From the NCBI GenBank assembly GCA_964586675.1, contig CAZPHQ010000010.1, forward strand, positions 1 through 64,000: 64,000 nucleotides of DNA. The letters are read 5' to 3'. Shown in pieces: positions 7,830 to 14,888 of the stretch. The stretch comes from JADLGH01 sp964586675 (GTDB taxonomy: Bacteria > Desulfobacterota_D > UBA1144 > Nemesobacterales > UBA2774). Position 1 is the first letter of the stretch. The number at the start of each line of letters is the position of its first letter. A program made the translations under genes and the position numbers. The notes below the pieces were generated by a model. That model was given only the letters and a program-made list of their open reading frames with translations. It was not told the DNA's origin and did no database searches.

Positions 7830-8375
7830 TCAATCCTTCGCGTAAGCCAGCATAACCAGCCCCTTGTCGAACGTCCTCGTCCCCAGCAGCCTCAGGTTCG
7901 ACCGGCTTCGGAACTGGGGTACACCGCCGCCGAGGATTACGGGGTTTACAAAAAACCTGTACTCGTCGACGAGCCCCGAGGCGGAAAGCGCCGAAACGAT
8001 CGTACCGCTGCCGAATACGAAGATGTCCTTTCCGCTCTCGGCCTTCATCCGCTCCGTCTCACGCACCGGGTCGCCCCTGTTTATGACGGCGTTGTTCCAT
8101 TCCGTGCTCGCGAGCGTCCTTGAAAAGACTATTTTCGGAAGCGCGTTCATCGCTTCGATAAGCAAGGGATCGTTTACGTCGGGGGTAGCGGTTGGCCAGT
8201 AACCCGCGAGGAGCTCACACGTCACCCGGCCGAACAATATCATTCCCGTCGACTGGAGTTCTCCGGCTATGTAGCTCTGGAAGTCGTCATCCACGCCGTG
8301 CCAGTCGATCTCCCCCGAGGGGCCCGCGATGAATCCGTCGAGTGATATGAGATTAGAAACCACGACCTTTCTCAC
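7830..8375 (-). CDS. RibD C-terminal-like dihydrofolate reductase family protein
   Basis: 181 residues. The N-terminus VVVSNLISLDGFIAGPSGEIDW is typical of the YwjB/RibD-C reductase group (NADPH-binding DHFR fold); MILFGRVTCELLAGYWP and FVFGSGTIVSAL give the expected cofactor motifs. True DHFR activity should not be assumed. Starts with GTG at 8375, overlapping the TGA of the DoxX gene (GTGA), so it is translationally coupled. Its stop falls 11 bases before the GFA start. Such stand-alone reductases are frequent members of ECF42 loci. Confidence 0.9.
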   Translation of the reverse strand: MRKVVVSNLISLDGFIAGPSGEIDWHGVDDDFQSYIAGELQSTGMILFGRVTCELLAGYWPTATPDVNDPLLIEAMNALPKIVFSRTLASTEWNNAVINRGDPVRETERMKAESGKDIFVFGSGTIVSALSASGLVDEYRFFVNPVILGGGVPQFRSRSNLRLLGTRTFDKGLVMLAYAKD

Positions 8376-8842
8376 AGGCGTTCTCCATGTATGGCGGTGT
8401 CGTACCCGGCCCCGGCGCGATTCGACGCCTTGCCGAAAAGAATCGCGTCGACGCTTATCGCCATCGGCCCCGCGAGTAGAATCGCCAGCGAGACAACGAA
8501 CAGGCTGAACGGATACGACGCGCCGACCATGAAACCCTGCGGCAGCGTAACTATAGTCGCCACGAGCATATTTATCGCGAGGGCCAGCGCGGCCGGGCGC
8601 GTGAGGAGCCCGATCACGAGAAGAAACCCGCCGATGAATTCCGCATAAGTGCTGAGGTATGCGAGTGGCGCGCCCATGCCTATCTGGGCGAACCCGTTAA
8701 GCGTAAACTCCATCCCGACGCCGCCGAACCACCCGAGCGCCTTCCCCGCGCCGCCGGCGAAAAGTATCCCGCCGAGCGCGATCCGGAGAAGCAAAACCGA
8801 AATGCTCAAAAGCGTTTTATTGGTTCCGGTCAGTAGCCTCAT
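8372..8842 (-). CDS. DoxX family membrane protein
   Basis: 156 residues with about four membrane segments: SISVLLLRIALGGILFAGGAGKAL, AYLSTYAEFIGGFLLVIGLLTR, AALALAINMLVATIVTL and FSLFVVSLAILLAGPMAI. The RIALGGIFxxGxxK and GxLLxxGLxTR patterns are those of the DoxX/SURF4-like family of small integral membrane proteins, some tied to oxidative stress. CGGAGGATTT precedes the ATG. Coupled to the downstream reductase gene by a GTGA overlap and 18 bases after the first SRPBCC gene. Confidence 0.93.
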   Translation of the reverse strand: MRLLTGTNKTLLSISVLLLRIALGGILFAGGAGKALGWFGGVGMEFTLNGFAQIGMGAPLAYLSTYAEFIGGFLLVIGLLTRPAALALAINMLVATIVTLPQGFMVGASYPFSLFVVSLAILLAGPMAISVDAILFGKASNRAGAGYDTAIHGERL

Positions 8843-8860
8843 AAATCCTCCGTTCCGACG

Positions 8861-9304
8861 TTAATTTTCAGAAAGCTCTTTTATCTTTTGAATGGCCTTG
8901 TCCCAGAGCTCGGCGGTAACCTCCGCATATTCCTCCGGGACGAAAGACTCTATGGCGAGAATAGTTTTCTCGCCGTTCGCCGAAAGCTTGTAGGCGTCGA
9001 AGCACCCGTTCCACTGCCCGAGCTCCGGGCTGTCCGGGGCCTCGGCCCCCTTTACTATCACGCCGTCGTAAGCTATCTTCAACCGCTCGTCCGGCGACCA
9101 CGCCGTAACCTTACCCCTGAGCCCGTCCCCCTCGCCGTTCTTGAGGTAAAGCGTCTCCCCGGGGCCGTAATCCCCGTCCACGTGCGAGCCCTCGGAGAAT
9201 TCGCTCATCCAAACCCCGGCCTGCACGGGCGTCGTAAGAACCCGCCACACATTCTCCCTCGCGGCGTCTATCTCTACCGACTTGTGTATCGTTTCCCTGT
9301 TCAT
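8861..9304 (-). CDS. SRPBCC (AHSA1/START-like) protein 1
   Basis: 147 residues of the SRPBCC lipid- or polyketide-binding fold. The N-terminus (HKSVEIDAARENVWRVLTTP ... WMSEF) is the first strand and helices; WDKAIQKIKELSEN is the C-terminal helix. Ligand unknown. The ATG at 9304 (GGAGAG just upstream) is preferred over one at 9316. It is the second gene of a tight minus-strand run of SRPBCC2, SRPBCC1, DoxX, reductase and GFA. Confidence 0.88.
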   Translation of the reverse strand: MNRETIHKSVEIDAARENVWRVLTTPVQAGVWMSEFSEGSHVDGDYGPGETLYLKNGEGDGLRGKVTAWSPDERLKIAYDGVIVKGAEAPDSPELGQWNGCFDAYKLSANGEKTILAIESFVPEEYAEVTAELWDKAIQKIKELSEN

Positions 9305-9352
9305 ACCGCTCTCCATGTCGTCATCGTGCCCTGGAATCCCTGCCGCCGCGCC

Positions 9353-9829
9353 TCACCCCCTGAGCTCTTTCAGGAGCGCCGCCATCCGGTCCATCGTCTC
9401 GCCGACGCCCTCCTTCATTCCTGACTGCGCCATCCCGTCCCTGTCCTCGGGCGACTGGAATGATATGACGTCCCTGAACGTCGTGACGCCGTCCCTCTCC
9501 TCGAAGGTTATGGTCTCGACCGACTCGTGCCCGGGCATCGGCTCGAAGTTAAACGTGTACACGAGACGCCCCGGCGGCGAAACCTCTTTGTAAACCCCGC
9601 TGAACGCGAACTCGTTCCCGTCCTTGTCCTGCTGAACGAATCGCCACTCCCCGCCCGGGCGGACTTCCATTTTTTCGACGGTGGTTTCGAGGCCCGCTTG
9701 CCCCCACCAGCGCGGAATGAGCGCCGGGTCCGTGCTGGTTTCGTAAACGAGCTCCCTCGGCGCGTCGAAATCGCAGGTAAGCACTATCTCCTTATCGCCT
9801 TTATATTCGAAGAATCCGTCTTTTGGCAT
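9353..9829 (-). CDS. SRPBCC (AHSA1-like) protein 2
   Basis: 158 residues. EIVLTCDFDAPRELVYETSTDPALIPRWWGQAGLETTVEKMEVRPGGEWRF is a textbook AHSA1-domain N-terminus, including PRWWG and RPGG.WRF; RMAALLKELRG is the C-terminal helix. Paralogue of the neighbouring SRPBCC protein but closer to the classic AHSA1 group. CGGGAGAAAAT precedes the ATG. It appears to head the five-gene sub-operon reaching the GFA gene; no clear copy of the ECF motif was found in the 140 bases upstream, so it may depend on read-through from the VOC gene. Confidence 0.92.
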   Translation of the reverse strand: MPKDGFFEYKGDKEIVLTCDFDAPRELVYETSTDPALIPRWWGQAGLETTVEKMEVRPGGEWRFVQQDKDGNEFAFSGVYKEVSPPGRLVYTFNFEPMPGHESVETITFEERDGVTTFRDVISFQSPEDRDGMAQSGMKEGVGETMDRMAALLKELRG

Positions 9830-9969
9830 TTTATTTTCTCCCGATGATTATGTTTGCAGCTACAGTTCGTTTAATGCCGGAGGCAGGGCGCGGATGCCCC
9901 GTCAGGGAAATTCACTGCCGCCCTCTTCCCGGCGCAGCGCACCGGAAGCCCCCGAATACCAATCCTAAC

Positions 9970-10389
9970 CTATTTCTCCTGCAGTACTGACAATATATTT
10001 CCCGCCGGATCCTTGAACCACGCGATGCTCATTTCGCCGTGCGTGACGACGCCCTCGCTGTCCGTCTTAAGCCCTTCCATGTCGTAAATCTCGAAACGGA
10101 CGCCCTTCGCTTTGAGCTCCTTCATCGTGGATTTGAGGTTATCGACCCTGAAATTGAGCACCGTGAACGTCGCCGGAGCGTGATCCGGCTTCTCGTAGAT
10201 CATGACGCCGTTCTCGCCCCCGATATTGAGGATGGGCATCTCGTCCACATTTTCTACTTTGACGCCGAGCGTCTTGCCGTAAAACTCCCGCGCCGTCTTT
10301 AGATCATTCACCGAAAAACTTCCGAATATGCTGCGTTCTTTAACATATGCCTGCTCCCTTTTGCCGTTCTCTCCACCCGCCTCATACAT
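9970..10389 (-). CDS. VOC (glyoxalase/bleomycin resistance) superfamily protein, 5' end disrupted or uncertain
   Basis: Homologous region of about 125 residues beginning VKERSIFGSFSVNDLKTAREFYGKTLGVKVE, with the usual beta-alpha-beta-beta-beta layout (APATFTVLNFRVDNLKSTMKEL, then MSIAWFKDPAGNILSVLQ). The start is a puzzle. In-frame TTG (10419) and ATG (10389) codons lie inside a candidate ECF promoter. A well-placed ATG at 10346, seven bases after AAGGGAG, is one base out of frame and reaches a stop after 12 codons. One extra base just after that ATG would restore the expected reading frame. So either a one-base deletion or assembly error has hit the 5' end, or the ATG at 10389 is used. Substrate unknown. 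Confidence 0.7.
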   Translation of the reverse strand: MYEAGGENGKREQAYVKERSIFGSFSVNDLKTAREFYGKTLGVKVENVDEMPILNIGGENGVMIYEKPDHAPATFTVLNFRVDNLKSTMKELKAKGVRFEIYDMEGLKTDSEGVVTHGEMSIAWFKDPAGNILSVLQEK

Positions 10390-10418
10390 ACGACGATTTT
10401 CATGAAGGGTTTTGGACA
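10389..10418 (-). promoter_or_regulatory. Candidate ECF42 promoter of the VOC gene
   Basis: On the minus strand, TGTCCAAAA opens the site and CGTCGTAT closes it, with 17 bases between TGTCCA and CGTCGTA: the same blocks and spacing as the site at 7324-7353. The site overlaps the most upstream possible starts of the VOC frame, which argues that translation begins further in. Confidence 0.7.
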
Positions 10419-10505
10419 ATGCGTACCCCCTTATAAAAAAGTGTAATTTATGGGAGCAGCATGTGGTAGAATAAAAGTATCTATATTCGCACAGGGGGTG
10501 ATTGT

Positions 10506-10664
10506 ATGCGGAGCGACATAGATACGAGACTCTTGGATTACTTCCTCTACGACCACGCCGAGGTAGACAAGGCCCACAGTCTGGTGGTTATTCCCGAAAA
10601 TTCCCACGAAAAAGATAAAAACGTCGAGCTCCCGGCAGTGGAAAATACAGACCACAGCCACTGA
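10506..10664 (+). CDS. Small acidic 52-residue protein, unknown
   Basis: An ATG preceded by AGGGGGTGATTGT (strong Shine-Dalgarno) opens a 52-codon frame: MRSDIDTRLLDYFLYDHAEV at the N-terminus and a polar, Asp/Glu/His-rich C-terminus (HEKDKNVELPAVENTDHSH). No signal peptide or membrane segment. TAGAATAAA about 30-40 bases before the ATG could serve as -10. It is divergent from the ECF42 cluster, so the two may share a control region. No family recognised. Confidence 0.6.
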   Translation: MRSDIDTRLLDYFLYDHAEVDKAHSLVVIPENSHEKDKNVELPAVENTDHSH

Positions 10665-10879
10665 ATCCGGAGCAGGTTACAGGAAGCGATTTAATTCCAG
10701 CGCCGTCTGCAGACGCTACGGGATTTTGTACGCTCACGAGATGCAAGCAACCCGCATCAGCGCTATTAGACATTTTGGGCACGTTCCCAAGAATATATTC
10801 CCCATGTCCAGTCCATAATCGCTCTCTGACGCAGATGGACCATATAGAAATTACGTGTGATTTTTATTAAATTATATCC

Positions 10880-11086
10880 ATGTACTACGGATATGAACTG
10901 GAGCTATATGACGTAACAGGGCGGAATGCTATTTTTATACAGAAGATGTATTGCTCCCACGATCTGGGACGAGCAATCGCAAACGCCGAAAGCGAGAAAG
11001 CGAGACTATCACGAAAATCTTCTAAATACCTGATCGTCGTCAGGGACGTGTATATGAATCAGGTGGTTTATAAGACCGAAACTTGA
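10880..11086 (+). CDS. Hypothetical small protein
   Basis: 68 residues reading MYYGYELELYDVTGRNAIFI, then a basic helix (AIANAESEKARLSRKSSKYL) and strands IVVRDVYMNQVVYKTET. The strand-helix-strand look and even composition suggest a real small protein, but no ribosome-binding site is visible before the ATG. AT-rich compared with neighbours. Family unknown. Confidence 0.5.
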   Translation: MYYGYELELYDVTGRNAIFIQKMYCSHDLGRAIANAESEKARLSRKSSKYLIVVRDVYMNQVVYKTET

Positions 11087-11210
11087 TTTCGAGCGCTCTC
11101 CCAGCTCGGCTATATGAAGTCATGAAACCGAAGATGGAACAAAAAAACCGAAAAGTATAGACCTGAAATGACTGAAACGAACTTACTTTTTCACGTGCAT
11201 GGTTCCGAAA

Positions 11211-11786
11211 CTATTTTACCGACGCAGACGCCATTCTCTCCAACACCGCCCTACCCCTTTTGGACAATTTATACCCCATCCCAAGGCTGACGGTCAGCCC
11301 GAGGTTCTTCAGCTTCCTGACATTCAGCTTGAGAGCCTCCTTGTCGGAGCCGATTTTCACAGCTAATTCCGCTGCGCGCACTCCCTCGTTCTCTTCGATG
11401 AGACGGAGGTAATCGCGCGTCCATTCGCCTTGGGACGCCCTCGAGTCTAGCCGCGAGAGACGCGCCGCAAGCCCCCGCCATTCATCACCTGACAACTCGT
11501 CTTTCTTGCCGATTTCGACCCTCGGATCGGGCCCGAGCCAGGAAAGAGCTATCCTGTAAATCTTTCCTTCCCGCCCGGATAGCTCCTTCGCGAGCTCGTC
11601 GCGCGATTTATACCCCGCCCTCTTCGCCGCGGATTCGTCTATATCGGGCAGCTGAATTTCCTCGACCGAGCGGATTCCCAAAAGACCGACGGACGTATGC
11701 ATCTCCGTCCCCGGCCTCACGGACAGCCTCCTCCACCTTCGGAACGCGAGGTCCGCCTCAACCAGAACCCGCTTCTTTGCCCCCAA
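11211..11786 (-). CDS. Hypothetical protein with possible ASCH-like N-terminus and winged-helix C-terminus
   Basis: 191 residues from a TTG start (uncertain, no clear ribosome-binding site). Residues 1-90 (RWRRLSVRPGTEMHTSVGLLGIRSVEEIQ ... AAKRAGYKSRDELAKELSGREGKIYRIALSWLG) recall the ASCH/PUA-like fold, with an ESAAKRAGYKSRDEL helix. Residues about 120-190 (YLRLIEENEGVRAAELAVKIGSDKEALKLNVRKLKNLGLTVSLGMGYKLSKRGRAVLE) form a MarR-like winged helix with a wing (SLGMGYKLS). This could be an RNA- or nucleotide-sensing regulator; no target is evident. Divergent from the AT-rich membrane gene. Confidence 0.75.
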   Translation of the reverse strand: MGAKKRVLVEADLAFRRWRRLSVRPGTEMHTSVGLLGIRSVEEIQLPDIDESAAKRAGYKSRDELAKELSGREGKIYRIALSWLGPDPRVEIGKKDELSGDEWRGLAARLSRLDSRASQGEWTRDYLRLIEENEGVRAAELAVKIGSDKEALKLNVRKLKNLGLTVSLGMGYKLSKRGRAVLERMASASVK

Positions 11787-11881
11787 ATAGCCGTATAATT
11801 ATTTAATCCAAAAACATATTAACCCATAGCCATGAAAGGTTGCGCAATTCGGTTTGTCTAACAAATGTGGGAAGCCAGACT

Positions 11882-12688
11882 ATGAAACTTTTAGTGTCGT
11901 TAATTGGTATTTGTTCAGCCCTAATAACAGCGATTATTTTAGCTTCACTCGAATACTATATGGAAATAGCAATCTATAGCTTTACATTCTTCTTTATTGT
12001 ACCTGTAGGAGCTATTGGTGCAGGTATAGTCGCCTCCAGCGGTTATTACTTGGGGGCTAAAGTTTTTAACGAGAAGCCGGTTGGTGGAATTGCTTTTAAT
12101 ATGATAGCGGCCTCTGTAGGTACTTACTTAATAATCAACTATATCTCTTATTATTCCATGGAGTATGACGGCAAAGAAATCAAAAACTTAGTGACCTTTT
12201 GGGAATATCTCAAGATTATGATACAAGAAACATCAATCTCACTGTATTACAGAGGACACTCATCCGGATCTGCATTACAAATTGGAGCTACTTTAGGGTA
12301 TATCTATGCGGCTCTTCAAATCCTTGGTTTCGCACTTGGAGGTTTCGCTGTATATGTATGGCTATTAAAATCACCGTACTGCAGTAACTGTTCAAGATAT
12401 ATGAAAAGAACTGCTATTCAAGAACGATACACTAGTTATAGTAAGCAGTTACTAGAAGATATAAACACTTTTCTACTATTAATCGAAAATCAATTTTATG
12501 AAGAATCATTAGATTTCCATGCAGAAAAGATGGGTGTTAGTTATGGCGCAACACATAAACATGGAACTAAGATTATTAGTTATGAATGCAATTTCTGTGA
12601 TACGAAAGCTATGGAGTTCGTAATCTATAATTTGAAAGACGGAGAAGAACGGGAAATAAAATCATACCGATTTTTTTACATCCCCTGA
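11882..12688 (+). CDS. AT-rich membrane protein with C-terminal cytosolic Cys-pair domain
   Basis: 268 residues. Four membrane segments: LLVSLIGICSALITAIILASL, FFFIVPVGAIGAGIVASSG, IAFNMIAASVGTYLIINYI and YIYAALQILGFALGGFAVYVWLL. A cytosolic part follows with two Cys pairs (YCSNC and ECNFC), enough for one zinc ribbon interrupted by a helical insert. The ATG at 11882 is preferred; a TTG at 11840 is also in frame. The sequence is visibly poorer in GC than the flanking efflux and ECF genes, which suggests recent arrival. No specific family recognised. Confidence 0.75.
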   Translation: MKLLVSLIGICSALITAIILASLEYYMEIAIYSFTFFFIVPVGAIGAGIVASSGYYLGAKVFNEKPVGGIAFNMIAASVGTYLIINYISYYSMEYDGKEIKNLVTFWEYLKIMIQETSISLYYRGHSSGSALQIGATLGYIYAALQILGFALGGFAVYVWLLKSPYCSNCSRYMKRTAIQERYTSYSKQLLEDINTFLLLIENQFYEESLDFHAEKMGVSYGATHKHGTKIISYECNFCDTKAMEFVIYNLKDGEEREIKSYRFFYIP

Positions 12689-12854
12689 ACATAAAAGAAA
12701 GCACTCTGCACAAGCTTTACTTCCGATAAATCTTCCTTCTCTCTTTGCAATCTGACAGTATTCTCGCCGTCTCCCCCTACAGTTTAATATTCTGGTGAAC
12801 ATAGAATTAATTGTGATGCTATATTTACAGACATATAATTTGGGGGCGATAATA

Positions 12855-13280
12855 TTGAAATTCAAATATTCAGTTTTAGCAATTGTAATTTTATTTATTT
12901 CCGCGGCAAATGTATACCCATCGGTAAGACGGATATGCAAAGTGTCATACGAAACCGAGATTGGTTTTTCAAAGGAATATGTACTTGAAGTTACATTTAC
13001 TACAGGGAACGAACTCAATGAAGCAACGGGTTCCTATATATTCAACAATTTTGATAACTACGCATTAATATGGTTTGACCAAGGTGAAGTTGCCATATTA
13101 GAAATCGACTCAATCGTTTTTGGGATTGGTGAGGAATTTGATAGTCAGGATTTCAAAAATCTTTTTTACCTCTTAGGAGAAATCAAGGCTACCCAAATAA
13201 ATTCTGATTCACCGCGAACATGGAGAATTAAAGCAAAAGAGTTATTCGACTGGATTGACCCAAGAGTCGAGGCACCCTAG
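12855..13280 (+). CDS. Secreted or periplasmic hypothetical protein, AT-rich
   Basis: 141 residues from the TTG at 12855, which has GGGGGCG seven bases upstream and begins a clear signal peptide (MKFKYSVLAIVILFISAANVYPS). A more upstream ATG at 12795 would bury the signal. The mature part is acidic with alternating strands (YVLEVTFTTG, YALIWFDQGEVAILEIDSIVFGIGEEF) and a C-terminal WRIKAKELFDWIDP helix. Family unknown. It shares the low GC of the preceding membrane gene, and both lie upstream of a tRNA remnant. Confidence 0.7.
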   Translation: MKFKYSVLAIVILFISAANVYPSVRRICKVSYETEIGFSKEYVLEVTFTTGNELNEATGSYIFNNFDNYALIWFDQGEVAILEIDSIVFGIGEEFDSQDFKNLFYLLGEIKATQINSDSPRTWRIKAKELFDWIDPRVEAP

Positions 13281-13367
13281 AATGTCTTCTCCTCTTCTTA
13301 TTCGGACTTGTTTGGTCACATAAGGAATAACCCATAATCGAAGTGTAACGTAAGTTGTTAATGTGAT

Positions 13368-13396
13368 TGGTAGCGGTGGAGTATTTGAACCTCCGG
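13368..13396 (-). repeat. tRNA 3'-end remnant (initiator tRNA-like), possible attachment site
   Basis: Read on the minus strand this contains a T-arm and 3' end, GGAGGTTCAAAT, CTCC and CCGCTACCA, closely matching the last 28 or so bases of the initiator tRNA at 18338-18414. The D-arm, anticodon arm and 5' acceptor strand are missing: the bases further 5' do not fold as a tRNA. Such 3' fragments are left where an element integrated into a tRNA gene. It sits just right of the AT-rich genes at 11.8-13.3 kb. Confidence 0.65.
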
Positions 13397-13441
13397 CTCC
13401 GGGGTACCCCGACTGAGGCTCACTTCGAGATCATCACTCCA

Positions 13442-14881
13442 TTACAAACTCGACTCGCTCTCTTGCTGGAGGAGGCTCCCCTTCCCCTGCATATAAGCCG
13501 CAGCTTCTCCGGAAGAAACCCAGCCGCCCCCGAGCGCCCTGTAGAGATTGACGGCGGCCGTCAGTCGCGCCAGCTTCGCCTGCGCGTATTCGTCCTGCGT
13601 AACGAGCTGCGCGTTCTGCGTATTGAGGAGCGTCTGAAAATCTATGGCCCCGGCATCGTAGCGGCGTATCGAAAGCTCGTACGCGCGCTCGGCCTGCTCC
13701 ACAGCCGTTTGAAGCGCGATTTCCCTCTCCCGGGCATACCTCACAGCCGCCAGCGCGTCTTCGACCTCCTGAAACGCGGTCAAAACGCTCCCGAGATATA
13801 GCTGCGCGAGCTCCAGCTGCTCCGCCGTCGCCAGGTCGAGGCCGCCCTCGAGGCTCCCGCCCTGGAAGATCGGTTGAGCGATCGAAGCCGCCAGGGTCAA
13901 AACCATCGTCGCCGGGTCGCCGAAGCCCGTCGTCGAAATGAAGTCTCCGACGCCGAGCGAAATCGAGGGGAAAAACGCCGATCTCGCCGCGCCGATGTTG
14001 GCGTTGGCTGCTATCAGCGACGCCTCCGCCGCCAGCAGATCCGGGCGGCGTTCCAAAAGCTCCGACGGCTGCCCCGGCGCGATCTCCGGGACGTTCACAC
14101 CGTCGAGGTTCTCCCGCTCGACGGTAATAGTCTGCGGCGGAGCGCCGAGCAATACGGCCAGCGCGTTCTCGGCGTTCTTTATACGCTCGGAGATAACCGC
14201 CCTCGCGGCCTCGGTGGACGCCACAGCCGTCCGCTGCTGCGCGAGGTCGATCTCGGATTCCGCGCCCTCGCGCACACGCGCCGTAATAATGCGCAAAACC
14301 TCCCGCGATATATCCAGGTTGGAGTCGGCTATAGCCAGGCGCTCGCGGAGACTCGCCAGCGTAAAGTAACCCGTGGCCACGTCGCCCATGATCGCAAGCT
14401 CGAGCGCCCCCTGATTGTAGATCGAGTTGTCGAGCCCCGCTTCCGCCGCCTCGACCTCCGCCCTGTTCGCGCCGAATAAATCCAGCTCGTACGAGACGTC
14501 CACACCCGCCTGGAGGAACGTAGCGCCGCTGTTCCTGCCCTGGGTGCGGACGGTCTGCGACCGCTCCGCGCCTCCCGAGAGACCGGCCGAAGGGAGCAGG
14601 GTCGCGCCCGCTATCTTGAGCGCAGCGCGTGCCTGCTCGACCCGCTGCACCCCCGCCAGAAGGTCAGTATTGTTCTCGAGCCCCCTCGCCATGAGGGCGT
14701 TAAGCTCCGGGCTCGAAAAAGATTCCCACCAGTCCGCGGCTATGTCGACGTTCGTCTGAACCCCGGCCTCTCCCCAGGCCGGCGGCGTCTCGACCATCGG
14801 ACGCTCATAAGCCGGCACGAAAGAGCAGCCCGAAATAAACAACGCCGGCGCGACTATAAACAGGAGCAATATTTTTTTCAT
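13442..14881 (-). CDS. Outer membrane efflux lipoprotein (TolC/NodT family)
   Basis: 479 residues, normal for the NodT/OprM group of outer membrane factors that form the exit channel of tripartite pumps. The signal MKKILLLFIVAPALFISGC ends in a lipobox cysteine at 19, so the mature protein is a lipoprotein. Two repeated coiled-coil hairpin halves follow, with typical motifs: ADWWESFSSPELNALMARGLENNTDLLAG, VDVSYELDLFGANRAEVEAAEA, ERRPDLLAAEASLIAANANIGAARSAFFPSISL and LGGGW near the end. The ATG at 14881 (AAAGGAAT upstream) is chosen over a longer frame that overlaps the ABC gene. It lies seven bases after the ABC transporter stop; last gene of the macA-macB-tolC-like operon. Confidence 0.95.
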   Translation of the reverse strand: MKKILLLFIVAPALFISGCSFVPAYERPMVETPPAWGEAGVQTNVDIAADWWESFSSPELNALMARGLENNTDLLAGVQRVEQARAALKIAGATLLPSAGLSGGAERSQTVRTQGRNSGATFLQAGVDVSYELDLFGANRAEVEAAEAGLDNSIYNQGALELAIMGDVATGYFTLASLRERLAIADSNLDISREVLRIITARVREGAESEIDLAQQRTAVASTEAARAVISERIKNAENALAVLLGAPPQTITVERENLDGVNVPEIAPGQPSELLERRPDLLAAEASLIAANANIGAARSAFFPSISLGVGDFISTTGFGDPATMVLTLAASIAQPIFQGGSLEGGLDLATAEQLELAQLYLGSVLTAFQEVEDALAAVRYAREREIALQTAVEQAERAYELSIRRYDAGAIDFQTLLNTQNAQLVTQDEYAQAKLARLTAAVNLYRALGGGWVSSGEAAAYMQGKGSLLQQESESSL

Positions 14882-14888
14882 TATTCCT

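Noticed and set aside
11855..11875. GTCTAAC before the AT-rich membrane gene resembles the RYYYAAC core of integron attC sites
   Set aside because: No partner GTTRRRY core at a suitable distance, no imperfect palindrome between and no integron integrase; a seven-base match is expected by chance.
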